Origin: JAMXLO01 sp963812505
Lineage (GTDB): Bacteria > Pseudomonadota > Alphaproteobacteria > Acetobacterales > Acetobacteraceae
NCBI GenBank assembly: GCA_963812505.1
Contig: CAWEVM010000008.1
Location: 1 to 64,000, forward strand
Reading direction: 5' to 3'
Length of the DNA: 64,000 bases
The notes under the pieces were generated by a model. It was not told where the DNA came from and made no database searches. It saw only the letters and a list, made by a program, of their open reading frames with translations. The position numbers and the translations under genes were made by a program. Each line of letters opens with the position of its first letter. The first letter of the stretch is position 1. Below, one piece after another: positions 44,813-53,833 of the stretch.

Positions 44813-47011
44813 ATGCAGGCCACCGACCGGAAGCGAACGTCGCATGACGTAAGGCGTGTGCCGGTCATGCTGCCCTATCCCCTACCCGGCCCGTTCGACT
44901 ACCGGGTCCCACCCGGAATGGACCCTCAACCCGGCGACGTGGTCCTGGTTCCCCTGAACCGTCGCGAGGAAGTGGGGGTGGTGTGGGACACTGAAGCCGA
45001 CGAGGGCGTGCCGGATGGCAAGCTCAAATCGCTGGCAGGCATGATCGACACGCCGCCGATGCGTCCTGCACTGCGCCGGTTCGTCGATTGGGTGGCCAGC
45101 TACAACCTTGCCCCGCCCGGAGAAGTGATGGCCATGGCGTTGCGCGTTGTCGCGCCGGGGGTGGGGGCACCGGCAACCGGCTGGCGACGCGCCGACCCGC
45201 CGCCTGACGCCCGGGTCACCGAGGCGCGACGCAAGGTGCTGGACGCGCTGGCCCAACACGAGCCGCGCGCCACCGGCGACCTGATGCGCGCTGCAGGGGT
45301 CGGTGCCGGTGTCGTGCGGGGCATGGCGGATGCGGGACTGCTGGTTTCTGCCGTGCTGCCGATCGAACCACCGTTTGTGATCCCCGACCCTGAGCATCAA
45401 GGACAGGTCCTGGCGCCGGATCAGTCGGCGGCCGCCGCCACGTTGCGGCAGGCGGTGGCCGCACGTGCCTTCAGCGTCACGCTGTTGGACGGGGTGACCG
45501 GCTCCGGCAAGACCGAGGTCTATCTGGAAGCGGTGGCCGAATGCCTGCGCCAGGGTCGTCAGGCGCTGGTGCTGCTGCCGGAGATCGCGCTGTCCTCGCA
45601 GTGGCTGGAGCGCTTCGAGCGCCGATTCGGTGTCGCCCCGGCGGTATGGCACTCGGATCTCACCTCACGGCTGCGGCGCGTGACCTGGCATGCGGTGGCC
45701 GCCGGCGCGGCGCCAGTGGTGGTAGGAGCGCGCTCGGCGCTGTTCCTGCCGTTCCCCGACCTCGGCCTGGTGGTGATCGACGAGGAGCACGAGACGGCGT
45801 TCAAGCAGGAGGAGGGCGTGGTCTACCACGCCCGCGACATGGCGGTGGTGCGTGCCCGCTTCTGCGCGGCGCCGGCCGTGCTGGTGTCCGCCACGCCGTC
45901 GCTGGAGACGCTGGCCAACGTCGAGGCCGGCCGCTATCGCCGGATTACACTGCCGACGCGGCATGGCGGCGCAGTGCTGCCCTCGGTGGCCGCCGTGGAC
46001 ATGCGCGCCGCGCCACCCGAGCGGGGGCATTTCCTCGCGCCGCCGCTGGTCGCCGCGGTGCACGACACGCTGGCGCGCGGCGAGCAGGCGATGCTGTTCC
46101 TCAACCGCCGCGGCTATGCGCCGCTGACGCTGTGCCGGCATTGCGGCCATCGCATGCAGTGCCCGAACTGCACTGCCTGGCTGGTGGAGCACCGCGTTCG
46201 CCGCGCGCTGCAATGCCATCATTGCGGCCACACCGTGCCGATCCCCGAGGAGTGCCCGGCGTGCGGTGCGGCGAACAGCCTGGTGCCGGTCGGACCCGGG
46301 GTGGAACGCATCACCGAGGAGGCCGCGGCGCTATTTCCCGATGCGCGTCGGCTGGTGATGGCGAGCGATACGTTGCCCGGCCCCGATGCGGCGGCCGCGG
46401 CGGCGCATGCGATTGAGGCGCGCGAGGTGGACCTGATCATCGGCACCCAGATCGTCGCCAAGGGCTGGCACTTTCCGCACCTGACGCTGGTGGGTGTGGT
46501 GGACGCCGACCTGGGCCTCGCCGGCGGCGATCTGCGGGCCGCTGAGCGGACGGTGCAGTTGCTGCATCAGGTGGCAGGGCGCGCGGGTCGTGCCGAGGCG
46601 CCTGGACGGGTGCTGCTCCAGACGTTCTCGCCCGAGCACCCGGTGATGCAGGCGCTGGTGGAGGGCGATCTGGCGGCGTTCATGGCGCGCGAGGCGGCGC
46701 AGCGGCGGCCTGGGCATTGGCCGCCCTACGGAAGGCTGGCGGCGCTGATCGTCTCCGCGGACAGTGCCGCGGCGGCGGACGCTCTTGCGCGCGATCTCGG
46801 GCGCGCGGCGCCGCACGGCGATGGGGTGCAGGTGCTGGGGCCGGCGCCGGCGCCGCTGTCGGTCCTGCGCGGGCGGCACCGCCGACGGCTGCTGCTGAAG
46901 ACGCGGCGGGATGTCGCGGTGCAGCCGATATTGCGGGAGTGGCTGGGAAAGGTGGCGGTGACGCGCGGGGCGCGGGTGGATGTGGACGTGGACCCGGTGT
47001 CGTTTTTGTAG
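44813..47011 (+). CDS. priA: Primosomal replication protein N' (PriA helicase)
   Basis: PriA restarts stalled replication forks. The 732-residue protein has an N-terminal 3'-DNA-binding region (LPYPLPGPFDYRVP), Walker A in DGVTGSGKTEVYLEA, DEEH box in LVVIDEEHETAFKQEEG, SATPSLETL, two zinc-binding groups CRHCGHRMQCPNC and CHHCGHTVPIPEECPACG, and LIIGTQIVAKGWHFPHLT. The ATG at 44813 fits; one 11 codons earlier is also possible. Family length and motifs are complete. Divergent from the transaldolase gene. Confidence 0.95.
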   Translation: MQATDRKRTSHDVRRVPVMLPYPLPGPFDYRVPPGMDPQPGDVVLVPLNRREEVGVVWDTEADEGVPDGKLKSLAGMIDTPPMRPALRRFVDWVASYNLAPPGEVMAMALRVVAPGVGAPATGWRRADPPPDARVTEARRKVLDALAQHEPRATGDLMRAAGVGAGVVRGMADAGLLVSAVLPIEPPFVIPDPEHQGQVLAPDQSAAAATLRQAVAARAFSVTLLDGVTGSGKTEVYLEAVAECLRQGRQALVLLPEIALSSQWLERFERRFGVAPAVWHSDLTSRLRRVTWHAVAAGAAPVVVGARSALFLPFPDLGLVVIDEEHETAFKQEEGVVYHARDMAVVRARFCAAPAVLVSATPSLETLANVEAGRYRRITLPTRHGGAVLPSVAAVDMRAAPPERGHFLAPPLVAAVHDTLARGEQAMLFLNRRGYAPLTLCRHCGHRMQCPNCTAWLVEHRVRRALQCHHCGHTVPIPEECPACGAANSLVPVGPGVERITEEAAALFPDARRLVMASDTLPGPDAAAAAAHAIEAREVDLIIGTQIVAKGWHFPHLTLVGVVDADLGLAGGDLRAAERTVQLLHQVAGRAGRAEAPGRVLLQTFSPEHPVMQALVEGDLAAFMAREAAQRRPGHWPPYGRLAALIVSADSAAAADALARDLGRAAPHGDGVQVLGPAPAPLSVLRGRHRRRLLLKTRRDVAVQPILREWLGKVAVTRGARVDVDVDPVSFL

Positions 47012-47108
47012 GCGGCGACAAGCTGAGCCGGTCCAGCCGGCAGCGAAGTGTTGCTTGAAACAGTCCTTCTTCGCCGCCAAGCTGCATTGCACAAATGAGC
47101 GAATCTGA

Positions 47109-47885
47109 ATGGACCTTTTGTTTGACCCGCAACTTGCCGCTTCGTACACAAGCCCGCCGCAACGAATCAGAATATTGAGTGAGCACTGGGTCCATCGGCA
47201 ACTCTATTGCCCCAGTTGCGGCCGCGACAACGTAATGCAGTATGGTAACAACAGCCGCATCGCGGATTTCTACTGTGTAGAGTGCGGGGAAAACTACGAA
47301 CTCAAGAGCCAGAGCAAGAATCGTTTTGATGCCAAGCTTGTCGATGGCGCGTATGGTACCATGATGGCCCGATTGGCCGGGCCGGGTCTCCCAAATCTGC
47401 TGTTGCTCGGCTATGAAGCCCAGGCTCTTCAGGTGACAAATCTACTGGTGGTTCCGAAGCAGTTTTTTATTCCGGCCTTGATTGAGCAACGGAAGCCCCT
47501 CCGGGCTTCCGCGCGACGGGCAGGCTGGATCGGCTGCAATATCCTTCTTGACCAAATCCCACAGGCCGGACGCATCTTCCTAATTCGCGACAAGCAACCT
47601 GCGTCAAAAGCCGATGTCTTGGCCAAATGGCAAAGAATACTCTTCGTACGCGATCAACACGATCTGAGTGCCAAGGGGTGGCTGCTTAGCGTCATGCGAT
47701 GCATTGAGCAGCTGGGGCGTGCAACATTCGCACTCGAAGATGTCTATTCCTGCGAGGATGAATTGAAGCTGACGTACCCGAGCAATCAAAATATCAGACC
47801 CAAGATACGGCAGCAATTACAAGTGTTACGTGACAAAGGTTACTTGAAATTCCTTGGCAACGGCACGTATCGCTTGCTAATATAA
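47109..47885 (+). CDS. DpnI-like methyl-directed restriction endonuclease
   Basis: The 258-residue product aligns along its whole length with DpnI as I remember that protein. DpnI cuts G-m6A-T-C. Four zinc cysteines (C34, C37, C56, C59) frame the PD-(D/E)xK catalytic site with D53 in IADFYC, E64 and K66 in YELKSQ; then DGAYGTMMARL, VVPKQFFIPALI, RRAGWIGCNILLDQIP and RGWLLSVMRCIE. The C-terminal winged helix contains IRQQLQVLRDKGYLKF. It is a stand-alone gene with no methylase beside it and composition nearer 50% GC than its neighbours, suggesting transfer. Expected to defend against adenine-methylated DNA. Confidence 0.9.
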   Translation: MDLLFDPQLAASYTSPPQRIRILSEHWVHRQLYCPSCGRDNVMQYGNNSRIADFYCVECGENYELKSQSKNRFDAKLVDGAYGTMMARLAGPGLPNLLLLGYEAQALQVTNLLVVPKQFFIPALIEQRKPLRASARRAGWIGCNILLDQIPQAGRIFLIRDKQPASKADVLAKWQRILFVRDQHDLSAKGWLLSVMRCIEQLGRATFALEDVYSCEDELKLTYPSNQNIRPKIRQQLQVLRDKGYLKFLGNGTYRLLI

Positions 47886-48142
47886 GGCAAGTGGTAGGGC
47901 CTGTCCCTTCGCCAGCCACAGCCACGTCTCTGTTCCTTCCAAACGAAAGCTGGCAGTTCCGCACTTCCCGGCAAACCGTGCCAAGAACGCCGTCCGGCGA
48001 ACTCGATCCACTCCCCCGGCTTGATCGACATAGGTGCCGTCGAACTGTTGGCCTCGCTCGCTCCGCATGATTGTCCGGGCAGAGGAGCGGCGCCAAGCGT
48101 TGGGCGCGCTTAGGCGGCATCGGGAGCACCACCTCAGTCCCT

Positions 48143-48652
48143 TCAACGCTCGCCAACTTTCACCCCTGTGCCGCCGGCCGCGAAAACCAATGTGGTGATC
48201 TGGTAATGGTTCAGTAAAAGATCGGCCGAACCGCCGCAGTCCTGCTGACCATCGCTTGTCCGTTTGCCGGCCCAATGAACCTTGAACCTGCGATCAGGTT
48301 TTAATTGCATCGCTTCAATCATCAGGCTCCCCCCAGACCTCTGCATCACCGGCACATCAAGGGCGCAGGGCGGACGAGACAAGGCACCAACCGGGTCGAC
48401 CGTGAGCACGGTCGTGCTGGTTGACGGTGTATTGGCGACCGGGAATGCGATGATATCGCCTATCTGCGGTCCCAGGTTATCAGCCAACCGTAACAGGCCG
48501 GCCGTCAATGTTATGGCGGTAACGATCACAGTGGCAATTGCCAACAGCACGAAGTGCATCTCGGCCGAGTTGCTGTCATTGCTGGGGGGCATTGCAAACT
48601 GCTCCTCGGTTCGACCGGTCAAAACCTCCATCTTGGTTGCCGAGTTTGGCAT
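48143..48652 (-). CDS. Hypothetical single-span membrane protein
   Basis: The 169-residue protein has one membrane helix (FVLLAIATVIVTAITLTAGL, residues ~35-55) and an extracytoplasmic C-terminal domain of ~110 residues with three cysteines. No family recognised. The ATG at 48652 (MPNSATKMEVL) is preferred over one 15 codons upstream because no family feature supports the longer form. It lies between the DpnI-like gene and an MFS gene. The 257 bases after its end hold no confident gene. Confidence 0.55.
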   Translation of the reverse strand: MPNSATKMEVLTGRTEEQFAMPPSNDSNSAEMHFVLLAIATVIVTAITLTAGLLRLADNLGPQIGDIIAFPVANTPSTSTTVLTVDPVGALSRPPCALDVPVMQRSGGSLMIEAMQLKPDRRFKVHWAGKRTSDGQQDCGGSADLLLNHYQITTLVFAAGGTGVKVGER

Positions 48653-48921
48653 AGCCGTCCGACACGTGCGGCAATCGTGATGATTTATGCAAATCAATGA
48701 TCTGTATTAATAGCGCGAAGCATAGACGCTGTCGTACCGACCAGCACATGATTGGTCCACTGCGGATCTGTCTGACGTAACCAACAACTGCTTGCGACTC
48801 ACGCGCTGGCGTAAGCTCTGTCGCGGAGCACGTCCGATGCGAACGGCGTTGGCAGGATCATCCCTCGCGGGAAACAACCTGCACAGCTCGAGCCAAATGA
48901 CATCAAGGGAGGCAACCAGCC

Positions 48922-50205
48922 ATGTCTACATCAGTAGGAGCCATGCAACCGGTGCCCTGGTGGAAGGAGCCGACCAAAGACCAATGGCACGCCTGGATTG
49001 CAGCATGGTTGGGATGGACGCTCAATTCGTTCGATTTCACGATCTTCCTGCTGCTCATGTTGCCAATCGCGCAGTCGTTCAACGTGCCGCTCACCGCTGT
49101 CACGGCGGTCTTCACCATCACCCTCTGGCTAAGGCTGGTGGGCGCCACAGCGTCCGGCTGGCTCGCCGATCGCATCGGCCGCAAGAAGCCGTTGATGATC
49201 TCGATCGCATGGTTCTCGGTGTGCAATCTGCTCGCCGGTCTGGCACCAAGCTTCGGCTTGCTGTTCCTGTTCCGCGCCCTACTCGGTATTGGCATGGGAG
49301 CGGAGTGGCCAGTCGGCGCGGCACTGGCGATGGAAACGTGGCCACAACGCTCGCGTGGTCTCATGGCCGGCGTGCTGCAATCGTCGTGGGGGCTGGGCGC
49401 CCTGCTGTCGAGCGCCGCCTATGGGCTGCTGTATGACGCGATCGGCTGGCGTGGCTTGCTGATACTCGGCGTCTTGCCGGCGCTGTTGGTCGTCTATGTC
49501 CGCCGCTACGTCAAAGAGCCGGAAATCTGGGCGCGGAACCGCACGATCCAGCGTGAGCAGAGACGCGAAGTGCGGGCACCGTTGCTGAATATCTTCAAGG
49601 TGAATGCCCTGGGCAACACGTTGAATGCCTGTTGGTGGATGGCCAGCGGGTTCGTCATCGGCTACTCGATCGGCGGCCTGTTTCCCACCTATCTGCAAAA
49701 GGACTTGGGCCTGAGCCCAGGCCTGGTTGCGTTGCCCGTGATGGTGCAGAGCCTGCTGTTCTTTGTCTCCGGGTTTATCTGGGGTTGGGTCTCCGATCGC
49801 ATTGGCCGGCGCTGGTCGATGATCCTGCCCGCGATCGCCGGCGTCGTGATAACGCCGTTCTATCTGTTCACCAGGGACTACACGATGATCGTGGTGTTCT
49901 TCGGCCTTCAGGGCCTGTTCGCGGCGGGAGGCATCTATGGCCAAAATCCCAGTTATCTATCGGAGCGATTTCCAACCGAAGTGCGGGCGACGGCCGCGGG
50001 GTTCTGCTATCACCAGGGCGCCATCTTCGGAGGGCTCACCGCACCGATCATCGCCTTCTTCGCCATCAACTGGCATCTTGGCTTTGCCGTCCCAATGGCG
50101 ATCGGAACTCTGGGCGGCCTGGTCAGCTTCATCCTGGCTCTGGCTCTTGGTCCAGAAACACGCGGAAAGCACCTCACCGCGGAACTAGGTGTGGCAGCAA
50201 GCTGA
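48922..50205 (+). CDS. MFS transporter, organic/aromatic acid or sialate-type
   Basis: The 427-residue, 12-helix carrier has the MFS motif in ASGWLADRIGRKKPLMISI and again in WGWVSDRIGRRWSMIL, and RALLGIGMGAEWPVGAALAM, a signature of the acid symporter branch that includes sialate, lactate (JEN-type) and aromatic acid transporters. The early aspartate in TLNSFDFTIFLLLMLP also fits that branch. GGGAGG precedes the ATG. Followed directly by a hairpin, so probably monocistronic. Confidence 0.85.
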   Translation: MSTSVGAMQPVPWWKEPTKDQWHAWIAAWLGWTLNSFDFTIFLLLMLPIAQSFNVPLTAVTAVFTITLWLRLVGATASGWLADRIGRKKPLMISIAWFSVCNLLAGLAPSFGLLFLFRALLGIGMGAEWPVGAALAMETWPQRSRGLMAGVLQSSWGLGALLSSAAYGLLYDAIGWRGLLILGVLPALLVVYVRRYVKEPEIWARNRTIQREQRREVRAPLLNIFKVNALGNTLNACWWMASGFVIGYSIGGLFPTYLQKDLGLSPGLVALPVMVQSLLFFVSGFIWGWVSDRIGRRWSMILPAIAGVVITPFYLFTRDYTMIVVFFGLQGLFAAGGIYGQNPSYLSERFPTEVRATAAGFCYHQGAIFGGLTAPIIAFFAINWHLGFAVPMAIGTLGGLVSFILALALGPETRGKHLTAELGVAAS

Positions 50206-50213
50206 TTTCGATG

Positions 50214-50245
50214 CGGGATACGGAACAGCGAAGGTCCGTATCCCG
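50214..50245 (+). terminator. Hairpin downstream of the MFS gene
   Basis: CGGGATACGGA pairs perfectly over 11 bases with TCCGTATCCCG around a 10-base loop, starting 8 bases after the stop codon. There is no strong T-run, but position and stem suit a transcription terminator. Confidence 0.6.
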
Positions 50246-50436
50246 TCATCTTCGCCTCAGTCACCCATTTGGTTTCTGATGCTCGTCTGCAGTCGGCGCG
50301 CAACACCATCATCACGCGGAGCGAATGGTGCACAAGCTCGACACCTTCACCAATCCGCACCGCAAGGCGCAGCAGCGCACACGCGGCTGGTGGTTTTATG
50401 CCGACCTCAAGGCCTATTGCGCATCGCCGACCCGAG

Positions 50437-50676
50437 TTATTCCACCAAGCGCGTGGTCAGCGTGCCATCCGCGCGTTCGACGATGGCGGCCACGCGCGCC
50501 TCCGCTTCCGCCAGCTTCGCCTCGCAGTGCCGGCGAAGCGCTGCACCGCGCTCGTACGCGGTAATGGCGTCCTCCAGCTTCTGCTGGCCGCTCTCCAGGC
50601 CACGCACGATCTGCTCCAACTCCGCCAGCGCGTCCTCGAACGAAAGCGCGCTGACGTCGGTGCCCTTTCCCGACAT
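50437..50676 (-). CDS. xseB: Exodeoxyribonuclease VII small subunit
   Basis: The 79-residue XseB is recognised by SFEDALAELEQIVRGLESGQ and AITAYERGAALRRHCEAKLA. It combines with the large subunit XseA to degrade single-stranded DNA. The start at 50676 is preceded by GGAGAT; upstream frame is antisense background. It lies 8 bases after the deacetylase gene, and xseA is not in the window. Confidence 0.92.
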   Translation of the reverse strand: MSGKGTDVSALSFEDALAELEQIVRGLESGQQKLEDAITAYERGAALRRHCEAKLAEAEARVAAIVERADGTLTTRLVE

Positions 50677-50684
50677 CGGATCTC

Positions 50685-51617
50685 CTAAGCCACCATCAAC
50701 GTGCGCACGTGCGCTGCGGCCGAGGCGGCGAGCGCCTCCAGGTCGTAGCCACCTTCCAGCACCGAGACCATGCGTCCGCCGCAATGCGCCGCCGCAACAC
50801 GCAGCAGCTCCTTGGTGATCCAGGCATAATCCACGGTTTCCAGCCGGAGTTGCGCCAGAGGGTCGGCCTTGTGCGCGTCGAAGCCGGCCGAAACGATCAG
50901 CAGGCCTGGGGCGAAGCGGTCGAGCGCCGGCAGAATCGTGTCCGACCATGCGGTACGGAATGCCGCACTGTCCGAGCCCGGACGCAGCGGTGCATTGATG
51001 ATGTTGTTGGCGGTACCGCGCTCCCACGCCTCGCCGGTGCCTGGATAGCACGGGTGCTGGTGCGACGAGGCATAGAACAGGTCGGGGTCCGCGGCGAACA
51101 TCGCCTGCGTGCCGTTGCCGTGGTGCACGTCGAAGTCGACCACCGCGACACGCTGCACGCCCCACTGCGAGCGCGCGTGCAGTGCGGCAACCGCCGCGCT
51201 GTTGAACAGGCAGAAACCCATGGGCCGCGCCGGCTCGGCATGGTGCCCAGGCGGTCGCACCGCGGCAAACGCGCAGCGCGCCCAACCCTCCATGACTGCA
51301 TCCACCCCGGCCACCGCGGCGCCCGTCGCGCGCAACGCGGCCTCGGCGCTGCCGGCACTCATCGCGGTATCGGCATCGAGCTGCACGCTCTCGCCTTCGG
51401 CGGGGCGGATCGACAGTATCGCATCGACGTAATTCGCCGGATGCACGCGCGTAAGCTGCTCGGTGGTGGCGTGCGGCGCGGACTCGCGCAGCAGGTCGGC
51501 GAACTCGGGCGTCTCCAGCGCAGCGAGGACGGCGCGCAGCCGGTCGGGACACTCCGGATGATACGGACCGTTGTCGTGGCCGAGGCAGGCCGGGTGGGTG
51601 ATCAGTGCTATGGGCAT
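50685..51617 (-). CDS. Histone deacetylase family protein (acetoin utilisation/acetylpolyamine type)
   Basis: The 310-residue arginase-deacetylase fold protein is a zinc hydrolase: catalytic pair in AAVRPPGHHAEPARPMGFCL, zinc ligands in VAVVDFDVHHGNGTQ and LLIVSAGFDAHKADPLA, and SVLEGGYDLEALA. Bacterial members deacetylate polyamines or small molecules or proteins. The start at 51617 (MPIALITHPACLGHD) matches the family; upstream residues do not. It is packed between tusA-like and xseB genes on the minus strand. Confidence 0.92.
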   Translation of the reverse strand: MPIALITHPACLGHDNGPYHPECPDRLRAVLAALETPEFADLLRESAPHATTEQLTRVHPANYVDAILSIRPAEGESVQLDADTAMSAGSAEAALRATGAAVAGVDAVMEGWARCAFAAVRPPGHHAEPARPMGFCLFNSAAVAALHARSQWGVQRVAVVDFDVHHGNGTQAMFAADPDLFYASSHQHPCYPGTGEAWERGTANNIINAPLRPGSDSAAFRTAWSDTILPALDRFAPGLLIVSAGFDAHKADPLAQLRLETVDYAWITKELLRVAAAHCGGRMVSVLEGGYDLEALAASAAAHVRTLMVA

Positions 51618-51618
51618 G

Positions 51619-51867
51619 TCAGTCCTTCTGCTCCGGTTCCCCGGCACGACGGCGAATGACGAAACTGAACACGCCGTTCTCCTCGGACCAGGCGAGCAGC
51701 GCATGGCCGGTCTCGCGGCAGAATGCCTGAAAGTCGGCAACCGATGCACGGTCGGTGGCGAGCACGCGCAGCCGCTCGCCGGCTGCCATGGAGCGCAGTG
51801 CGCGATTGGCGCGGAGCACCGGGATAGGACAGGCGGTGCCTTTCATGTCGAGGACGGTCTCGCTCAT
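51619..51867 (-). CDS. TusA/SirA-family sulfur carrier protein
   Basis: The 82-residue protein has the family signature at its start: LDMKGTACPIPVLRANRALR with Cys13-Pro-Ile-Pro as the sulfur-carrying site, and a C-terminal strand GVFSFVIRR. TusA relays sulfur for tRNA thiolation and other pathways, and the exact partner here is unknown. It ends one base before the deacetylase start, so the two are cotranscribed. Confidence 0.88.
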   Translation of the reverse strand: MSETVLDMKGTACPIPVLRANRALRSMAAGERLRVLATDRASVADFQAFCRETGHALLAWSEENGVFSFVIRRRAGEPEQKD

Positions 51868-51925
51868 GCGGCCATCCTGAGACGGAGGGAGCGCAGGAGC
51901 AAGCGAGACCTAATGTTGTTGCCAG

Positions 51926-52531
51926 TCAGAGTACCTGTCGGTCGGGAAGCGAGAGCTGATAGTACTTTCGCCCACCAACAATTACACCATCGGTATCCCG
52001 TCTGGCCGTTGTCGTCGCAGCGCCGCCGCCGCAACGCGGCAGGCCGAGATAGGGCGTGGGATCGACAGGCCTGCCGTCCAGCAACATTTCGAAATACAGA
52101 TGCGCGCCCAGGCTGACGCCGGTGCGGCCGACAACCCCAAGCTTCTCGCCCGCGGCAACCGTGCGTTTTCCTTCGGCAAAGGCGGGCGCGATCATGCCGA
52201 AATGGCTGTAGATGCCGACGAAGCCGTCATGCTGGACAAGCATCTCCAGTCCGCCGGGACCCTTGCGCTGAACGCGGATCACGCTGCCAGGCGCGGCCGC
52301 GACGACGGCGGAACCCACGGGAGCCGGCAGATCCACACCATAATGGTAAGTGCCGGCCTCGGGTACGTTCGGCAGAACGCGAGGGCCGAACGGCGATGAG
52401 ATACAGGCGGCACTGACCGGCGGCACAAGATTGGTCGCAAGCAGCGACCCTGCCGCCGCGCCGTGCGAGCGAACCGCCATGATCGCAATCGCCAAGCCAA
52501 TGCATTGCCGCGTCTTGCGGGAGAGCATCAC
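51926..52531 (-). CDS. Exported M23 (LytM)-type protein, degenerate zinc site
   Basis: The 201-residue protein has a signal peptide (CIGLAIAIMAVRSHGAAAG) and an M23 peptidase fold: SPFGPRVLPN, zinc ligands His and Asp in YHYGVDLPAPVGSAV, and IYSHFGMI. The last motif, normally HLHFE, reads AHLYFEML, so the third zinc ligand is tyrosine while the first histidine stays. It may be a non-catalytic regulator of cell-wall amidases like EnvC, or have altered activity. It overlaps the LLM gene upstream by four bases. Confidence 0.82.
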   Translation of the reverse strand: MMLSRKTRQCIGLAIAIMAVRSHGAAAGSLLATNLVPPVSAACISSPFGPRVLPNVPEAGTYHYGVDLPAPVGSAVVAAAPGSVIRVQRKGPGGLEMLVQHDGFVGIYSHFGMIAPAFAEGKRTVAAGEKLGVVGRTGVSLGAHLYFEMLLDGRPVDPTPYLGLPRCGGGAATTTARRDTDGVIVGGRKYYQLSLPDRQVL

Positions 52532-53607
52532 GGTGTCCCGCTGCGCATGGCCGGCAGCACCTGGGCTTCGAACAGACGCTTCGCCACGGCGGCCTCGGTC
52601 TCGGAAACGCCCCGCATCGATCCGGACAGCGCCACCTTGTCCAGCCCGAGCGCGGCCAGGCGCTGCAGTCGCGAGATGCAGTGCTCCGGCGTGCCCGCGA
52701 TGGCAAAGCGGTCGATGAATGCTTCGGTCAGAACGCTCGCCTGGCGCGAGTCGCCGCGGGTATGCGCGCGCATGTCATACGAACTGCGCAGATCCTCCAG
52801 CACAGCGCGATCGCTGTCCGAGACCGGACCGCTGGCGTTGCCATGCATCACCGAGAAGCGGGCATGCGTGGTCAGTGAGCCGCGGATCAGGTCGCGCGCC
52901 GTCGCGACGTCGGTGTGACAGCCGCAAGGGACATAGGCGCCGAAGGTTATGCCGTCAGGGTCCAGTCCCGCCTCGCGACGCGTTGTCCGCGCCAGGTCGA
53001 TTCCCCACGCGATCCGCTCCTCGTCGGCGCCAAGAGCGAACATGACACGGTCGGCATGGCGCGCGGCGATGGCGATAACCCGCTGTCCGCTGGCAGCGAC
53101 CTCGACCGGCACCTTTGGCGCCCCTTCGGCGATCCAGTCGATCCGGCTCGCCGGCGGGGCATCGGCAAGCTCCAGTTCGGACATCGGCGGAGCCACGGTG
53201 GTGGGAATGTCGATGTCGTCGAAGGGCACCGAATCGCCGCGCAGATAAGCCTGCAACTGGCGCAGATGGCGCTCGAATGGCGCCAACCGGGACGGTGCGC
53301 GCCCGAGATGCGCGAGCGCCGAATCGCCACGCCCGATGCCCAGCACCGCGCGTCCGCCGGACAGGCGCTGGATGCTGGCGATCGAGCAGGCGGTAACCGC
53401 GGGGTGGCGGGTCACATTGTTGGTCACGCCGGTGCCGAGACCGAGGCGGGTCGTCGCCGTGGCCGCCATCGCCAGCGCGACGTAGGGATCGCCGGACAGG
53501 TTCTGCGAATCGACGACCAGCATTCCGTCCCAGCCCGCCGCTTCCCGTTCGCGCGCGGTGCGGGCGGTGGCGCGTGGGGAGGCGACCGTGGTCGTCCAAA
53601 GCTGCAT
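52528..53607 (-). CDS. LLM class flavin-dependent oxidoreductase
   Basis: The 359-residue luciferase-like protein starts MQLWTTTVASPRATARTA and shows WDGMLVVDSQNLSGDPYVAL, TRLGLGTGVTNNVTRHPAVT, GRAVLGIGRGDSALAHLG and RLAALGLDKVALSGSM, features of F420/FMN-dependent members. No relation in sequence detail to the LLM protein at 39023 beyond the fold. Its stop overlaps the M23-like gene start (ATGA). Substrate unknown. Confidence 0.85.
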   Translation of the reverse strand: MQLWTTTVASPRATARTAREREAAGWDGMLVVDSQNLSGDPYVALAMAATATTRLGLGTGVTNNVTRHPAVTACSIASIQRLSGGRAVLGIGRGDSALAHLGRAPSRLAPFERHLRQLQAYLRGDSVPFDDIDIPTTVAPPMSELELADAPPASRIDWIAEGAPKVPVEVAASGQRVIAIAARHADRVMFALGADEERIAWGIDLARTTRREAGLDPDGITFGAYVPCGCHTDVATARDLIRGSLTTHARFSVMHGNASGPVSDSDRAVLEDLRSSYDMRAHTRGDSRQASVLTEAFIDRFAIAGTPEHCISRLQRLAALGLDKVALSGSMRGVSETEAAVAKRLFEAQVLPAMRSGTP

Positions 53608-53833
53608 GCGCGGTCTCCGATCCTACCCCTTGGGTAGCCGGAGCCGGCCAGGAAGGCGAGTCAGCAGGACGGCCTTCGGTCAGGCGCCCGGCCTGTTTCT
53701 GTTGGTATGAATGTTGCTGTATTCTTGGTCGCGGCGGATCGCATGACGGCCGCCCCCGTAAGTGGCGTCGCGCGATCCCCTTAGTGCAGCCGGCCTGGAT
53801 GCCCTGGGCCGCGTTTCCCCGTGGGAGGCTCCG

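Noticed and set aside
47794..48156. Minus-strand frames in the gap after the DpnI-like gene
   Set aside because: Arg/Ser-rich, no start context, several overlapping alternatives; possibly remnants but not supportable as genes.
48684..48697. Near-match to an FNR box (TTTATGCAAATCAA)
   Set aside because: One half-site mismatch and position more than 200 bases before the MFS gene; not convincing compared with the exact box at 38736.
50325..50564. 79-codon plus-strand frame beginning MVHKLDTFTNPHRK
   Set aside because: Its second half is antisense to xseB and loses protein character; only ~35 codons look plausible and no ribosome-binding site was found.
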